From NCBI RefSeq assembly GCF_006503695.1, contig NZ_SBIK01000005.1, forward strand, positions 62,001-126,000: a DNA stretch of 64,000 bases. The letters run 5' to 3'. Below are positions 36,100-47,190 of the stretch, one piece after another (the first letter of the stretch is position 1; each line of letters opens with the position of its first letter). The position numbers and the translations under genes were made by a program. The DNA comes from Tepidiphilus succinatimandens (lineage in GTDB: Bacteria > Pseudomonadota > Gammaproteobacteria > Burkholderiales > Rhodocyclaceae). Under the pieces are notes generated by a model that was not told the origin of the DNA, made no database searches, and saw only the letters and a program-made list of their open reading frames with translations.

Positions 36100-36660
36100 A
36101 TGAACGTCGCTGAACTCAAGAAGGACGCCGAGCAGCGCATGGCCAAGGCCGTCGAGGTGCTCAAGGTCGATCTCGCCAAGGTTCGTACCGGCCGCGCCCA
36201 CACGGGCCTGCTCGACCACGTCATGGTCGAATATTACGGTTCCATGGTTCCGGTGTCGCAGGTGGCCAACGTCACCCTGATCGATTCGCGCACCATCGGC
36301 GTGCAGCCTTGGGAAAAGAACATGCTCTCCAAGATCGAAAAAGCGATCCGCGAGAGCGATCTGGGGCTCAACCCTTCCAATATGGGCGAGATCCTGCGCG
36401 TGCCCATGCCGCCGCTCACCGAGGAGCGCCGCCGGGAGCTGGGCAAGGTGGTCCGGCACGAAGGGGAGCAGGCGCGCGTGGCGGTGCGCAACGTGCGCCG
36501 CGACGTAAACCATGAGATCAAGGAAGCCCTGAAGAAGAAAACGATCAGTGAGGACGAGGCGCGCCGGGCCGAGGAAGACGTCCAGAAACTCACCGACCGC
36601 TACATCGGCGAGATCGACAAGCTTATCGAGAAGAAAGAGCAGGAACTGCTGCAGATCTGA
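36100..36660 (+). CDS. frr: Ribosome recycling factor
   Basis: A 186-residue RRF, which with EF-G splits post-termination ribosomes. Its three-helix bundle and hinge are visible: [72 protein letters not shown] and [22 protein letters not shown]. The ATG follows AAGGAGTCGAG. Coupled to pyrH by a 9-base gap. Confidence 0.98.
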   Translation: MNVAELKKDAEQRMAKAVEVLKVDLAKVRTGRAHTGLLDHVMVEYYGSMVPVSQVANVTLIDSRTIGVQPWEKNMLSKIEKAIRESDLGLNPSNMGEILRVPMPPLTEERRRELGKVVRHEGEQARVAVRNVRRDVNHEIKEALKKKTISEDEARRAEEDVQKLTDRYIGEIDKLIEKKEQELLQI

Positions 36661-36705
36661 TCCCATTCCCCCGCCGCAGCGTCCGGCGGGGCTGCGCGAG
36701 GCACC

Positions 36706-37464
36706 GTGGCCGAACTTCCCCTGACATCGACGATGGGCATCCCCGAAGTGCGCCCGATCCCGCGGCACATCGCCATCATCATGGATGGCAACGGTCGCTG
36801 GGCGAAGCAGCGCGGACTGCCCCGCATGGAGGGGCACCGTCAGGGCGTGGAGGCGGTGCGCCGCGTCGTGCGCCATTGCGCCGAGCTGGGGGTCGAGCAT
36901 CTCACCCTCTTTGCCTTCAGCTCGGAGAACTGGCGCCGTCCGGCGGAAGAGGTGGGCTTTCTCATGGGGCTCTTTCGCATGATGCTCCAGCGCGAGGTCG
37001 CGCGCATGCACCGCAACGGCGTGCGGCTCACCGTCATCGGCGATCGCAGCCGCTTCGATGCGGAATTGCAGGCGCTCATCGCCAGGGCCGAGGCGAAGAC
37101 CGCGGCCAACACCAAGATCTGCCTCAACATCGCCGCCAATTACGGCGGTCGCTGGGACATCGTGCAGGCGATGAACCGGCTCACCAGCAAACATCCCGAG
37201 CGCGCCGGCGGTTACACCGAGGCCGAGCTGCAGGCGGAGCTCGCCCTGGGTTGGGCACCCGAACCAGATCTCTTCATCCGCACTGGCGGCGAGCAGCGCT
37301 TGAGCAATTTCCTGCTCTGGCAGCTCGCCTACACCGAACTCTATTTCACCGACATGCTCTGGCCGGATTTCCGCGAGGAGGCACTCGACGAGGCGGTTCG
37401 CTCCTACCAGTGCCGCGAACGGCGCTTCGGCCGCACGAGCGAGCAGCTCGCCGCCTCTCCATGA
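36706..37464 (+). CDS. uppS: Undecaprenyl diphosphate synthase
   Basis: Cis-prenyltransferase extending farnesyl diphosphate to C55, the lipid carrier for peptidoglycan and O-antigen. The 252-residue protein has the active-site [12 protein letters not shown] motif with the catalytic Asp, [27 protein letters not shown] and the C-terminal [30 protein letters not shown]. The start is taken as GTG 36706 with GAGG upstream; ATG 36733 is an alternative. The stop overlaps cdsA (ATGA). Confidence 0.96.
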   Translation: MAELPLTSTMGIPEVRPIPRHIAIIMDGNGRWAKQRGLPRMEGHRQGVEAVRRVVRHCAELGVEHLTLFAFSSENWRRPAEEVGFLMGLFRMMLQREVARMHRNGVRLTVIGDRSRFDAELQALIARAEAKTAANTKICLNIAANYGGRWDIVQAMNRLTSKHPERAGGYTEAELQAELALGWAPEPDLFIRTGGEQRLSNFLLWQLAYTELYFTDMLWPDFREEALDEAVRSYQCRERRFGRTSEQLAASP

Positions 37465-38294
37465 TCGCCCCTCTCGGGAATGCCTCGCGCCGGCTCCTCA
37501 CTGCGGCGGCCTTGATCGCCGGTTTGCTCCTCTTGCTTTTTTTTGCGCCGGCCACTTTGTGGGCGGTGGCCGTCGCGTTCGTCGTGTTCCTCGCCGGCCG
37601 TGAGTGGTGCCGGCTCATCGGTTGGGCCGAGGTGCCCGCCTGGGGCGGGGCTCTGGGTTACGTGGTCGGGTATGCCTTCTTGTGGCGGGTAAGCGGCGTG
37701 AGCCTGGGTGAACCCGTGCTGCCGGTGCTCGAGGCAGTAATGATCGCCGGGGCTGCTTTCTGGCTGAGCCTCGCGCCCTGGACGCTGCTCGCGGGTTGGC
37801 GCTGCCGCAGCCGTTCGTTGTGGGCTGCGGTGGGTGCTCTGGTGCTGTGGCCCGCTGCTCTGGCGGTCGTGGCGCTACGGGAGTTCTCTGCCTTGCACCT
37901 GCTGGCGATGATGGCGCTCGTGTGGGTGGCCGATGCCGCCGCCTACTACGTCGGGCGTCGTTGGGGACGGCACAAGCTTGCCCCGACGATCAGCCCGGGC
38001 AAGACGATCGAAGGTGCGTTGGGCGCATTCGTCGCCGTGGGGGGGTATGCCACACTTTTGTATTTGCTCGGCCTTGCTCCCGCGGGCACGCCCTTTGGGC
38101 ATTTCTTCGTTGTACTGTTGGCCTTGACGGCGGTGGCGATCGAAGGGGATCTCTTCGAATCCTGGATGAAACGTGTCGCCGGCGTGAAGGATTCCGGCGA
38201 TGTCTTGCCCGGGCATGGCGGGGTGCTCGATCGCATCGACAGTCTGACGGCGACGATGCCTTTTCTCGCCCTGTGGTGGCTGGAGCGGCAATGA
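37461..38294 (+). CDS. cdsA: Phosphatidate cytidylyltransferase CdsA
   Basis: Integral membrane enzyme making CDP-diacylglycerol, the precursor of all phospholipids. The 277-residue protein has about seven to eight hydrophobic segments, starting with [28 protein letters not shown]-type sequence near residue 12. The C-terminal signature is split over [36 protein letters not shown] and [34 protein letters not shown]. Its start overlaps uppS and its end overlaps dxr by 4 bases. Confidence 0.96.
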   Translation: MIAPLGNASRRLLTAAALIAGLLLLLFFAPATLWAVAVAFVVFLAGREWCRLIGWAEVPAWGGALGYVVGYAFLWRVSGVSLGEPVLPVLEAVMIAGAAFWLSLAPWTLLAGWRCRSRSLWAAVGALVLWPAALAVVALREFSALHLLAMMALVWVADAAAYYVGRRWGRHKLAPTISPGKTIEGALGAFVAVGGYATLLYLLGLAPAGTPFGHFFVVLLALTAVAIEGDLFESWMKRVAGVKDSGDVLPGHGGVLDRIDSLTATMPFLALWWLERQ

Positions 38295-39481
38295 AGCGGG
38301 AACGCTTGGCGATCCTCGGCGCGAGCGGTTCGATCGGCGCGAGCGCGTTGGACGTGGTCTCGCGCCACCCGCAGCGCTTCGAAGTCGTAGCCCTCACGGC
38401 GCAGCGCCGCTGGAAAGAGTTGCTCGAAGCGTGCCGGCGGTTTGAACCCCGCTGGGCGGTGCTGGGCGAGGCGGACGCTGCGGACGCCTTGCGCGCGGCA
38501 CTGCGCCGTGAGGGCATTCCGACCGAAGTGCGTCAAGGAGCGACTGCGCTCGCCGAAGTCGCCCGCCATCCCGAAGTGGATACGGTGATCGCCGCCATCG
38601 TTGGCGCGGCGGGGCTGCCCCCTGCCTGGGCCGCCGCGTGTGCGGGCAAGAAGATCCTGCTCGCCAACAAGGAGGCCCTGGTGCTCGCCGGCGGACTCTT
38701 CATGGAGGCGGTGGCGCGTCACGGGGCGCGGCTGCTGCCGCTCGATTCCGAACACAACGCCATCTTCCAGGCGCTGCCGCCGGACTACGACCGCAGCCGG
38801 CCGGACGATTTCGGCGTGCGGCGGATCCTCCTCACCGCTTCGGGGGGGCCGTTTCGCGAGCGGCCGCAGGAGACGTTTCCTGCCATTACGCCGCAAGAGG
38901 CGTGTGCCCATCCCAACTGGTCGATGGGGCGCAAGATCTCGGTCGACTCGGCCACGATGATGAACAAGGGGCTGGAGGTGATCGAGGCGTACTGGCTTTT
39001 CGGCCTGCCACCCTCGCGCATCGACGTGCTGATCCATCCCCAGAGCGTGGTGCATTCGCTGGTGGAATACCGCGACGGTTCGCTGCTCGCGCAGCTGGGC
39101 ACGCCCGACATGCGCACGCCGATCGCCCATGCCTTGGGCTTTCCCCAGCGGCTCGAGGCGGGGGTGAGGCCACTCGATCTGGTGCGCGTGGGCCGGCTCG
39201 AATTCGAACCGCCCGACCTGGAGCGTTTTCCTTGCCTGCGGCTCGCCTACGAGGCGCTGCGCGAAGGCGGCTCGGCCCCTGCCGCGCTCAATGCGGCCAA
39301 CGAGGTGGCGGTGGCTGCGTTCCTGCAGGGGCGCTTGCGGTTCGACCGCATTCCGGCCCTGATCGAAGCCACGCTCGCGCAGCTGCCGAAGCGCGAGCTC
39401 GACACGATCGAGGCGGTGCTGGAATTCGACCGCCTGGCGCGAGACCGGGCCGAATCCTTGCTCGCGGGGGAGGGCGCATGA
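38291..39481 (+). CDS. dxr: 1-deoxy-D-xylulose 5-phosphate reductoisomerase
   Basis: Second enzyme of the MEP isoprenoid pathway, turning DXP into MEP with NADPH. The 396-residue protein has the NADPH motif [47 protein letters not shown], the metal and flap segments TASGGPFRE and [27 protein letters not shown], and [16 protein letters not shown]. It overlaps both cdsA and rseP by 4 bases. ispD and ispF of the same pathway are at 60632-61806. Confidence 0.97.
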   Translation: MKRERLAILGASGSIGASALDVVSRHPQRFEVVALTAQRRWKELLEACRRFEPRWAVLGEADAADALRAALRREGIPTEVRQGATALAEVARHPEVDTVIAAIVGAAGLPPAWAAACAGKKILLANKEALVLAGGLFMEAVARHGARLLPLDSEHNAIFQALPPDYDRSRPDDFGVRRILLTASGGPFRERPQETFPAITPQEACAHPNWSMGRKISVDSATMMNKGLEVIEAYWLFGLPPSRIDVLIHPQSVVHSLVEYRDGSLLAQLGTPDMRTPIAHALGFPQRLEAGVRPLDLVRVGRLEFEPPDLERFPCLRLAYEALREGGSAPAALNAANEVAVAAFLQGRLRFDRIPALIEATLAQLPKRELDTIEAVLEFDRLARDRAESLLAGEGA

Positions 39482-40842
39482 ACGTCTTCTCCTACCTCAT
39501 TCCTTTCGTGATCGCCCTGGGTGGCCTCATCTTCTTCCACGAGCTGGGGCACTACCTCGTCGCCCGGGCCTGTGGCGTGAAAGTGCTGCGTTTTTCCATT
39601 GGTTTCGGGCCAGCGCTGTGGTCGCGCCGTTTCGGGCGCGATGGCACGGAATGGGTGCTCGCCGCCGTCCCCTTGGGCGGCTATGTGAAAATGGTCGATG
39701 AGCGGGAAGGCCCGGTGGCGCCCGAGGATCTCGCCCGTGCGTTCAACCGTCAGCCGGTGGGCAAGCGCATGCTGATCGTGGTCGCCGGCCCCCTGGCCAA
39801 CCTCTTGTTGGCGATCGTTCTCTATGCGGCGCTCTATACGGTGGGAGTGCGCGAGCCGGTGGCGCGAATCGATCCGCCGCCCGAGAGCATCGCGGCGCAG
39901 GCAGGGTTGCAGCCGGGCGACCGGGTGATGGCCGTCGACGGGCGCGAGGTGCTGAGCCTGCCGCAGCTGCGTTGGGAAGTGCTCGCCGCGGCCCTGCGCC
40001 GCGATGCGGCGACGCTGGAGGTGGAGCGCGCCGGCGAGCGCCTGACGATCTCTTTGCCGCTCGCCGGGGTCGTCGTCGATCACGGCAGCGACGACGTCAT
40101 GGTACAGCTGGGGCTCAAGCCCTGGCGTCCGCCCCTGGAGCCGGTGGTGGGCAGCGTCGCTCCGGGCAGCCCGGCCGAGCGCGCCGGCATCGTGCCCGGG
40201 ATGCGGGTGCGCGCCATCGAGGGCAAGCCGATCGCCGATTGGCGGGATCTGGTCGAGATCGTGCGTGCGAATCCCGGCAAGACCTTGCGTTTCACCCTGG
40301 AGCAGGAGGGCCGGACGCTCGAACGGGAGGTGTTCGCCGAGTCCGCCGACGATGGCCAAGGGGGAACGATCGGACGCATCGGCGTGGCGGTACGCCCCGT
40401 TCCCGACGAGGAATTCCTCGTATCCGTGCGCTATCCGCCGCTGCAGGCGCTGAATCTGGCGTTGCGGCAGACGTGGGAAGTGAGCGCGATGAGCTTGCGC
40501 CTCTTCGGGCGCATGCTCATCGGCGAGGCCTCGCTCAAGAACCTCTCCGGGCCGCTCACCATCGCCGACTATGCCGGTCAGACGGCGAAAATGGGTCTGG
40601 AGCACTATCTGCGCTTCGTCGCCTTGGTGAGCATCAGCCTGGGGGTGTTGAACCTGCTGCCGGTGCCGATTCTGGATGGCGGGCATTTGCTGTATTATTC
40701 GCTCGAAGCCGTGCGCGGCCGGCCGCTCTCCGAGCGGGCGATGGAGATCGGCCAGCAGATTGGCTTGGCGCTGTTGATGACGTTGATGGCGATTGCGCTG
40801 TTCAACGATGTGTCCCGGATTTGGTCGAGTGTGAGCGGATGA
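39478..40842 (+). CDS. rseP: Site-2 intramembrane protease RseP
   Basis: Zinc metalloprotease of the inner membrane that cleaves anti-sigma factors in the envelope stress response and clears signal peptides. The 454-residue protein has the active-site [16 protein letters not shown] motif in the first helix (His22-Glu23-His26), two tandem PDZ domains ([18 protein letters not shown] and [18 protein letters not shown]) and the second active-site motif [16 protein letters not shown] near residue 395. It overlaps dxr upstream and bamA downstream by 4 bases each. Confidence 0.96.
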   Translation: MNVFSYLIPFVIALGGLIFFHELGHYLVARACGVKVLRFSIGFGPALWSRRFGRDGTEWVLAAVPLGGYVKMVDEREGPVAPEDLARAFNRQPVGKRMLIVVAGPLANLLLAIVLYAALYTVGVREPVARIDPPPESIAAQAGLQPGDRVMAVDGREVLSLPQLRWEVLAAALRRDAATLEVERAGERLTISLPLAGVVVDHGSDDVMVQLGLKPWRPPLEPVVGSVAPGSPAERAGIVPGMRVRAIEGKPIADWRDLVEIVRANPGKTLRFTLEQEGRTLEREVFAESADDGQGGTIGRIGVAVRPVPDEEFLVSVRYPPLQALNLALRQTWEVSAMSLRLFGRMLIGEASLKNLSGPLTIADYAGQTAKMGLEHYLRFVALVSISLGVLNLLPVPILDGGHLLYYSLEAVRGRPLSERAMEIGQQIGLALLMTLMAIALFNDVSRIWSSVSG

Positions 40843-43151
40843 AGAAAAAACTGGCGGCGACGGTGGCCCTGATCGGAGCTTTGCTCGTGGGGTCGGTCCA
40901 GGCGTTCGAGCCGTTCGTGGTCAAGGACATCCGCGTCGAAGGGATCCAGCGCGTCGAGGCCGGGACCATCTTCAGCTATCTGCCGGTGAAGGTGGGCGAG
41001 CGCATCACCCAGGAGCAGGCCGACGAGGCGGTGCGCAAGCTCTTCGAGACGGGATTTTTCAGCGACGTGCGCATCGAGGCCGACGGCGACGTGCTGGTGG
41101 TCCTCGTCGATGAGCGGCCCGCCATCGGCGAGCTCCAGTTCGTCGGCATGAAAGAATTCGACGTCGACTCCATCAAGCAGGCGCTGCGCGGCGTTGGTTT
41201 GGCCGAATCGCGCATCTTCGACCGCTCGCTGCTGCGGCAAGCGGAGCAGGAGCTCAAGCGCCAATACCTCTCGCGCGGCTATTATGCGGTGGATATCCAA
41301 ACGACCATCACGCCCTTGCCGCGCAACCGGGTGGCCATCCGTTTCGACATCACCGAAGGGGAGCCGGCCAAGATCGCCGAGATCAAGATCGTCGGCAACA
41401 AGGCCTTTTCCGAAAAAGAACTCCTGAAAAAGTTCCAGTTGACCACCCCGGGCTGGCTCACCTGGTACACCAAATCCGACCGCTATTCGCGCGAGAAACT
41501 GCAGCAGGATCTGGAATCGCTGCGCTCATTCTACATGAACCAGGGATACCTCGATTTCGAGATCGAGTCGGCTTCGGTGTCGATCGGACCGGACAAGCAG
41601 AACATCTACATTTCGATCTCGGTCAAGGAAGGGGAGCGCTACACCGTTTCGGCGGTGCGCTTTGCCGGCAATCTCATTCTGCCGGAAGAGGAGTACCGCA
41701 AGCTCGCCCAGCTCAAGCCCGGCGACGTCTTCTCGCGCGAGAAGCTCAATGCCACGGTGAAGGCGGTAACCGACCGGCTCGGCAACGAAGGCTACGCCTT
41801 TGCCAACGTCAATGCCGCCCCCGAGATCGATCGCGAGAAGCGCCAGGTGGCTTTCACCATCTTCGTCGATCCGGGCCGGCGTACCTACGTGCATCGCATC
41901 AACGTGGGCGGCAACGTGCGCACCCGCGACGAAGTGGTCCGCCGCGAGATGCGGCAGATGGAGGGCGAGTGGTACGACGCCGAGAAGATCAACAAGTCCA
42001 AGCAGCGCATCGACCGTCTGGGCTACTTCGACGACGTGCAAGTAGAGACTCAGCCAGTGCCCGGCACCACCGACCAGGTCGACGTCAATTTCACCGTCAA
42101 GGAAAAGCCCACGGGCAACCTGATGGTCGGGGCGGGTTTCTCGAGTTCGGATAGCGTCGTGCTCTCGGGATCGGTCACGCAGGACAACATCTTCGGCAGC
42201 GGCAAGTCGCTGGGCCTGCAGCTCGACACCAGCCAGTCGAAACGCACCGCCTCGCTCTCCTTCACCGATCCGTACTATACGATCGATGGCGTCTCGCTCG
42301 GCTACGACCTTTACTACCGCACCTTCGATCCCTCGGAAAGCTACAACATATCCCGCTATAAGACTCGTTCGATGGGCGGTGGGTTGCGCATGGGCTGGCC
42401 GATCGGCGAGGACGACAACATCCAGTTCGGTCTGGCCTACGATCTCACCAAGATCGACGTCTATTGGGATAGCCCGCTGCGCTACATCGAGTTCTGCGGT
42501 CCGGGCAGTGACTATGACTGCGATGGTGTCTCGTCGCTGGCATTTACGGCCGGCTGGGCGCGCGACACCCGCGATTCGCGCATCTACCCGATGAAAGGGC
42601 GCTATCAGCGCGTCTCGGCCGAAGTGGACCTGCCGCCGGGCGACATCGAGATCGTCAAGCTCTCCTACCAGCATCAATGGTGGATCCCGATCACCGAGCG
42701 CCAGGCGCTCATGTTGAACGGCGACATCGGCTGGATCGAGTCCTACGGCGACAAAGACGTCCCCTTCTTCCGCAACTACTACGTGGGCGGCATCGGTTCC
42801 GTGCGAGGGTTCGAGGCCGGTAGCCTCGGGCGCAAGGACGAGAACGACGACGCCTACGGCGGCACGCGCAAGATCGTGCTCAACGCCGAGTACTATTTCC
42901 CCTTGCCAGGCATGGGGATGGACAAGACCTTCCGCATGTCGGTCTTCGTCGATTCGGGCTATGTGTGGGATCAGGACGATCCCATCCAGCTCAACGACAT
43001 GCGCGTGAGTACGGGGGTCGGTTTCTCCTGGTCTTCGCCGCTGGGGCCGCTGAAATTCAGCTTCGCGGTGCCGCTGCGCAAGGACGTCGGAGGTTCGAAT
43101 TACAAAGACGATACGCAGAACTTCCAATTCCAGTTTGGGACCATGTTCTGA
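40839..43151 (+). CDS. bamA: Outer-membrane protein assembly factor BamA
   Basis: Central BAM component, inserting beta-barrel proteins in the outer membrane. 770 residues: signal peptide [21 protein letters not shown], five POTRA domains (about residues 23-420, for example FVVKDIRVEGIQRVEAGTIF and IGELQFVGMKEFDVDSIKQAL), then a 16-strand barrel ending in FQFQFGTMF with the C-terminal Phe. The loop-6 motif is GSVRGFEAGSLG. The start overlaps rseP as ATGA; skp follows after about 80 bases. Confidence 0.98.
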   Translation: MKKKLAATVALIGALLVGSVQAFEPFVVKDIRVEGIQRVEAGTIFSYLPVKVGERITQEQADEAVRKLFETGFFSDVRIEADGDVLVVLVDERPAIGELQFVGMKEFDVDSIKQALRGVGLAESRIFDRSLLRQAEQELKRQYLSRGYYAVDIQTTITPLPRNRVAIRFDITEGEPAKIAEIKIVGNKAFSEKELLKKFQLTTPGWLTWYTKSDRYSREKLQQDLESLRSFYMNQGYLDFEIESASVSIGPDKQNIYISISVKEGERYTVSAVRFAGNLILPEEEYRKLAQLKPGDVFSREKLNATVKAVTDRLGNEGYAFANVNAAPEIDREKRQVAFTIFVDPGRRTYVHRINVGGNVRTRDEVVRREMRQMEGEWYDAEKINKSKQRIDRLGYFDDVQVETQPVPGTTDQVDVNFTVKEKPTGNLMVGAGFSSSDSVVLSGSVTQDNIFGSGKSLGLQLDTSQSKRTASLSFTDPYYTIDGVSLGYDLYYRTFDPSESYNISRYKTRSMGGGLRMGWPIGEDDNIQFGLAYDLTKIDVYWDSPLRYIEFCGPGSDYDCDGVSSLAFTAGWARDTRDSRIYPMKGRYQRVSAEVDLPPGDIEIVKLSYQHQWWIPITERQALMLNGDIGWIESYGDKDVPFFRNYYVGGIGSVRGFEAGSLGRKDENDDAYGGTRKIVLNAEYYFPLPGMGMDKTFRMSVFVDSGYVWDQDDPIQLNDMRVSTGVGFSWSSPLGPLKFSFAVPLRKDVGGSNYKDDTQNFQFQFGTMF

Positions 43152-43229
43152 GCCTATGTCCCGGTTTTTCCGGCGTCGGCGTGAGGATGCCGGAAGGTGG
43201 GTTGTGCAATGACGACGAGAGAGGTCAGC

Positions 43230-43736
43230 GTGAAGAGAAAATCCGTGGCGGTGTTGGTGGCGTTGTCGCTGGGCCTGACGAGCGCGATGGCCTGGGCGGA
43301 GGCCAAGATCGGGTTCGTCAATTCGGAGCGCCTGATGCGCGAGGCTCCGCCGGCGGTGGCGGCGCAAAAACGCCTGGAGAAGGAGTTCGAGCCGCGCGAC
43401 CGGGAGTTGAAGCGCATGGCCGACGAGCTGCAGGCGCTGCAGCAGGAATTGGAGCGCAAGGGCTCGTCGATGAACGAGAGCGAACGCAGCCGCAAGGAAC
43501 GGGCGTTTGCCGAGATGAGTCGCGACTTCCAGCGCAAGCAGCGTGAATTCCGTGAGGATCTCAACCAGCGGCGCAACGAGGAGCTCGCGCGCGTGCTCGA
43601 CCAGGCCAACAAGGCGATCAAGAAAGTCGCGGAAGACGGCAAATACGACCTCGTGTTGCAGGACGCGGTCTACGCTAGCCCGCGCATCGACATTACCGAC
43701 CAGGTCATCAAAGCGCTCGAGTCGGCGGGGCAGTGA
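43230..43736 (+). CDS. skp: Periplasmic chaperone Skp/OmpH
   Basis: A 168-residue OmpH-family chaperone that carries unfolded outer-membrane proteins to BAM. The signal peptide (KRKSVAVLVALSLGLTSAMAWA) is followed by AKIGFVNSERLM, long charged coiled-coil helices (residues about 45-130, KRMADELQALQQELERKG) forming the tentacles, and a C-terminal YDLVLQDAVYASPRIDITDQVI block. GTG 43230 is chosen: it sits right before the basic signal-peptide start and has AGAGAGG five bases upstream. ATG 43209 in frame is an alternative. The stop overlaps lpxD by one base. Confidence 0.93.
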   Translation: MKRKSVAVLVALSLGLTSAMAWAEAKIGFVNSERLMREAPPAVAAQKRLEKEFEPRDRELKRMADELQALQQELERKGSSMNESERSRKERAFAEMSRDFQRKQREFREDLNQRRNEELARVLDQANKAIKKVAEDGKYDLVLQDAVYASPRIDITDQVIKALESAGQ

Positions 43737-44776
43737 TGGCTGAGCGTACGCTAGGGGCGCTCGCCGAGCGCTTCGGCGTCGAGGTGCGCGGCGATCCCGC
43801 GCTCGTGCTGCGCCGCGTCGCCTCGCTCGAATCGGCGCAGCCGGGCGATCTCACCTTCGTGGCACAGCCGAAGTATCTCGCGCGCCTGCCGCAGTGCCGC
43901 GCGAGCGCCGTGATCCTCGCGCCGAAATTCGCCGATCGCGCGCCGCCCCACCTTGCCTTGGTGCTGGCGCCCGATCCTTACCTGCTCTATGCCAAGGCAG
44001 CGCAGTGGCTGCACCCCGAACCCGAGGTGTGCCCAGGGGTGCATCCCAGCGCGGTGGTGCTGGGTGAGGTCGATCCGAGCTGCGCCATCGGGCCCAACGC
44101 GGTGGTGGAAGCCGGGGCGCGGGTCGGAGCAGGCACGGTGATCGGCGCGGGCAGCGTGATCGGCGCCGGTAGCAGCCTCGGACCGGAATGCCGCATCGCC
44201 GCCAACGTCACGATTTACCCCGGATGTGTGATCGGCGCGCGTGTGCGCATCCATTCCGGGGCGGTGATCGGCGCCGACGGCTTCGGCTTCGCCTGGGACG
44301 GTGGGGAAGAGCGCTGGGTGAAGATCCCGCAACTGGGCCGCGTGGTGATCGGCGATGACGTGGAGATCGGGGCGAACACCTCGATCGACCGCGGCGCGCT
44401 CGAAGATACGGTGATCGAGGAGGGCGTGATCCTCGACAACCAAATCCAGATCGGGCACAACTGCCACGTCGGGGCGCACACGGCCATGGCCGGCTGCGTC
44501 GGCGTGGGCGGCAGCACCCGCATCGGGCGCCGCTGCCGCCTGGGCGGGCAGGTCGGCATTGCCGGGCACGTGGAGATCTGCGACGACGTGACCATCATGG
44601 CCGGTTCCGGCGTGATGAAGCCCATCACCAGGCCAGGCGTCTATGGCGCTGGCATCCCGCTGCAGCCCTATGAGGAGTGGCGGCGCAACTTCGCCCACCT
44701 GCGCCATCTCGACGCGATGGCCGAGCGCATCCGCCGCCTGGAAAAGCGCCTGGCCGAACTCGCCGACGAGGACTGA
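43736..44776 (+). CDS. lpxD: UDP-3-O-(3-hydroxyacyl)glucosamine N-acyltransferase
   Basis: Third step of lipid A synthesis, adding the N-linked acyl chain. The 346-residue protein has an N-terminal uridine-binding domain ([15 protein letters not shown]) and a left-handed beta-helix of hexapeptide repeats (about residues 100-310, such as [20 protein letters not shown]). The catalytic His lies in [18 protein letters not shown]. It ends in an acidic helix ([14 protein letters not shown]). The start overlaps the skp stop. Confidence 0.96.
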   Translation: MAERTLGALAERFGVEVRGDPALVLRRVASLESAQPGDLTFVAQPKYLARLPQCRASAVILAPKFADRAPPHLALVLAPDPYLLYAKAAQWLHPEPEVCPGVHPSAVVLGEVDPSCAIGPNAVVEAGARVGAGTVIGAGSVIGAGSSLGPECRIAANVTIYPGCVIGARVRIHSGAVIGADGFGFAWDGGEERWVKIPQLGRVVIGDDVEIGANTSIDRGALEDTVIEEGVILDNQIQIGHNCHVGAHTAMAGCVGVGGSTRIGRRCRLGGQVGIAGHVEICDDVTIMAGSGVMKPITRPGVYGAGIPLQPYEEWRRNFAHLRHLDAMAERIRRLEKRLAELADED

Positions 44777-44817
44777 TCCTCGTCGCTTTCCCGATTTCCT
44801 GCCGCGAGCCCTGCGAC

Positions 44818-45258
44818 ATGATGAACATCGAACAGATCCTGCAGTATCTGCCGCACCGCTATCCGTTCCTTCTCGTCGACCGCGTCCTCGAGATGGAAGT
44901 GGGCAAACGCATCCTGGCGTTGAAGAACGTCACCATCAACGAGCCGTTTTTCCCCGGACACTTCCCGCATGCGCCGGTGATGCCGGGCGTGCTGATCCTG
45001 GAGGCGCTCGCCCAGGCCGCAGCCGTGCTCTCCTTCGAGACCATGGGCACGCGCCCCGATGCCGATTCCATCGTCTATTTTGCCGGCATCGACGAGGCGC
45101 GGTTCCGCCGCCCGGTGGTGCCGGGGGATCAGCTGCTGCTGGAAGTGGAGCTGCTGCGCAACGTGCGCGGCATCTCGAAGTATTCGGCCACGGCCCGCGT
45201 CGGTGAAGAGGTGGCGGCCCAGGCGCAGCTCATGTGCGCGCTCAAAGGGCTGAAATGA
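44818..45258 (+). CDS. fabZ: 3-hydroxyacyl-ACP dehydratase FabZ
   Basis: Hot-dog fold dehydratase of fatty acid synthesis, 146 residues. Motifs: [16 protein letters not shown], the active-site [23 protein letters not shown] with His and the downstream Glu, and [17 protein letters not shown]. Two ATGs are adjacent at 44818 and 44821; the first gives MMNIEQILQ. Sits between lpxD and lpxA as in many Gram-negatives, balancing acyl-ACP flow between membrane lipids and lipid A; its stop overlaps lpxA by 4 bases. Confidence 0.97.
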   Translation: MMNIEQILQYLPHRYPFLLVDRVLEMEVGKRILALKNVTINEPFFPGHFPHAPVMPGVLILEALAQAAAVLSFETMGTRPDADSIVYFAGIDEARFRRPVVPGDQLLLEVELLRNVRGISKYSATARVGEEVAAQAQLMCALKGLK

Positions 45259-46037
45259 GCACGGTCGACATCCACCCGAGCGCGATCGTCGCTGCCGGCG
45301 CGGAGCTGGCCGAGGGGGTGAAGATCGGCCCTTACTGCGTGATCGGTCCGCACGTGAAGATCGGCGCGCGCACGCGGATCGAGGCGCACTGCGTGCTCGA
45401 GGGGCACACGGCGCTGGGGGAGGACAACCACGTCTTTCCTTTCTGCTCGCTGGGGCAGGTGCCGCAGGATATGAAGTACGCGGGGGAGCCCACGCGTCTG
45501 ACGATCGGGCATCGCAACACCATCCGCGAGTATTGTTCCTTCAACGTCGGCACGGTGCAGGGCGGCGGCGAGACGCGCGTGGGCGACGACAACTGGATCA
45601 TGGCCTACGTGCACGTGGCGCACGACTGCACGGTGGGTAATCACACCATTTTCGCCAACAACGCTACGCTCGCGGGCCACGTCGTCGTGGGGGACTGGGC
45701 GATCCTCGGCGGATTCACCGGCGTGCACCAGTTCGTGCGCGTGGGGGCGCACAGCTTTTGCGGCGTGGGCACGGTGCTGCTGCAAGATCTTCCGCCCTAC
45801 GTGACGGTGGCGGGCAACCCGGCCGCGCCACACGGCATCAACGCCGAGGGGTTGCGTCGTCGGGGGTTTTCGCCCGAGGCGATCGCCGCCATCCGGCGCG
45901 CCTACAAGCTCCTCTATCGCAGCGGGCTTACTTTGGCCGAGGCGCGCGAGCGCATCGCGGAACTGGCCGTCGAGCAGCCGGAGCTGCAACCGCTCATCGA
46001 CTTCCTCGCACAACCGGGCCGTGGCATCGTCCGCTGA
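45255..46037 (+). CDS. lpxA: UDP-N-acetylglucosamine acyltransferase LpxA
   Basis: First lipid A enzyme, O-acylating UDP-GlcNAc. The 260-residue protein is a hexapeptide beta-helix ([20 protein letters not shown] onward) with the catalytic His in [25 protein letters not shown] and the C-terminal helical domain [24 protein letters not shown]. Length matches family members. It overlaps fabZ at its start and lpxB at its end (17 bases). Confidence 0.97.
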   Translation: MSTVDIHPSAIVAAGAELAEGVKIGPYCVIGPHVKIGARTRIEAHCVLEGHTALGEDNHVFPFCSLGQVPQDMKYAGEPTRLTIGHRNTIREYCSFNVGTVQGGGETRVGDDNWIMAYVHVAHDCTVGNHTIFANNATLAGHVVVGDWAILGGFTGVHQFVRVGAHSFCGVGTVLLQDLPPYVTVAGNPAAPHGINAEGLRRRGFSPEAIAAIRRAYKLLYRSGLTLAEARERIAELAVEQPELQPLIDFLAQPGRGIVR

Positions 46038-47187
46038 AACGCCTTCGGTCGCGCTCGTGGCCGGTGAGGCTTCGGGCGATCTCTTGGGCGGGCTGCTCCT
46101 CGAGGGTTTGCGCCTGGCGCTGCCCGGGGTTCGTTTCTGGGGCGTGGGCGGCGAGGCGATGCAGGCCCAGGGGTTCGATGCGCGTTGGTCCTACGAGCCC
46201 CTGGCGGTGCACGGATTCGTCGATGCGCTCAAGCGCTATCCTCGGCTCGCGCGCTTTCGCCGCGCGCTCGTGCACGCGCTCGCGGCGCCGCCGGTGGATC
46301 TCTTCATCGGCATCGACGCGCCGGATTTCAACCTCGGGCTCGAGGCGCAGCTCAAACGCGCCGGTATCGGCACGGTGCACTTCGTCAGCCCCTCGATCTG
46401 GGCCTGGCGCCGCCGGCGAGTGAAGACGATCGCCCGCGCGGTCGATCTGATGCTGTGCCTTTTTCCTTTCGAGCCAGCGCTCTATGCCGAGGCCGGGATC
46501 GAAGCGCGCTTCGTCGGCCATCCGCTTGCCGACCGGCTGCCGCTCGCACCGGACCAGGCGGGGGCCCGGGCCGCGCTGGGAATCGCACCGCAGGCGCCGG
46601 TGCTGGCGCTGCTGCCAGGCAGCCGCGAGGGGGAGTTGAGGCACCTCTTGCCGGTCTTTCTCGCCGCGGCGGCGCGCCTGCGGCAGGCGCTGCCCGATCT
46701 GGTGCTGCTCTTGCCCACGGCCAACGCCTTGGGCGATGCCCTCGTGGCCGAAGCCTTGGCCGAGGCGCCCGAGCTCGGGGTGCACGTGCTGCCGCGCCGG
46801 GCGCACGAGGCGATGACGGCGGCCGACGTGGTGCTGCTCGCCAGCGGCACGGCCACGCTGGAAGCGGCGCTGCTCAAGCGCCCGATGGTGATCGCCTACC
46901 GCATGAATCCGTGGCAATATCGCCTGCTGCGGCGCATGGCCTATCTGCCATGGGTGGGTTTGCCCAACATCCTGCTGTGCGAGACGGTGGTGCCAGAGCT
47001 GCTGCAGGACGAGGCGAACCCCGCCGATCTGGCCGCGGCGGTGTTGCGCTGGTTCGAAGACGCACCGGCGCGTGCGCGGCTCGCCGAGCGCTTCACCGAA
47101 CTGCACCTCATGCTGCGCCAGGACACCGCCCAGCGTGCAAGCGAGGCGATCCTGACGCGGTTCGGCCCGAAACTCGGGAGGGGATAG
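46021..47187 (+). CDS. lpxB: Lipid-A-disaccharide synthase LpxB
   Basis: GT19 glycosyltransferase joining two monosaccharide precursors into the lipid A disaccharide at the inner membrane. The 388-residue protein shows [17 protein letters not shown] near the start, [49 protein letters not shown] and [22 protein letters not shown]. The start is GTG 46021, within the end of lpxA; this places the conserved GEASGD motif near residue 15 as usual. Confidence 0.95.
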   Translation: MASSAETPSVALVAGEASGDLLGGLLLEGLRLALPGVRFWGVGGEAMQAQGFDARWSYEPLAVHGFVDALKRYPRLARFRRALVHALAAPPVDLFIGIDAPDFNLGLEAQLKRAGIGTVHFVSPSIWAWRRRRVKTIARAVDLMLCLFPFEPALYAEAGIEARFVGHPLADRLPLAPDQAGARAALGIAPQAPVLALLPGSREGELRHLLPVFLAAAARLRQALPDLVLLLPTANALGDALVAEALAEAPELGVHVLPRRAHEAMTAADVVLLASGTATLEAALLKRPMVIAYRMNPWQYRLLRRMAYLPWVGLPNILLCETVVPELLQDEANPADLAAAVLRWFEDAPARARLAERFTELHLMLRQDTAQRASEAILTRFGPKLGRG

Positions 47188-47190
47188 ACG

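Noticed and set aside
33595-37194. A 1199-codon open frame on the minus strand across rpsB, tsf, pyrH, frr and uppS
   Set aside because: It is antisense to five conserved genes and its translation is His/Arg/Asp-rich with no domain; long antisense frames are expected at this GC content.
39972-40838. Open frame upstream of the bamA signal peptide
   Set aside because: It lies wholly inside rseP in another frame; the ATG at 40839 is directly before a good signal peptide and overlaps the rseP stop.
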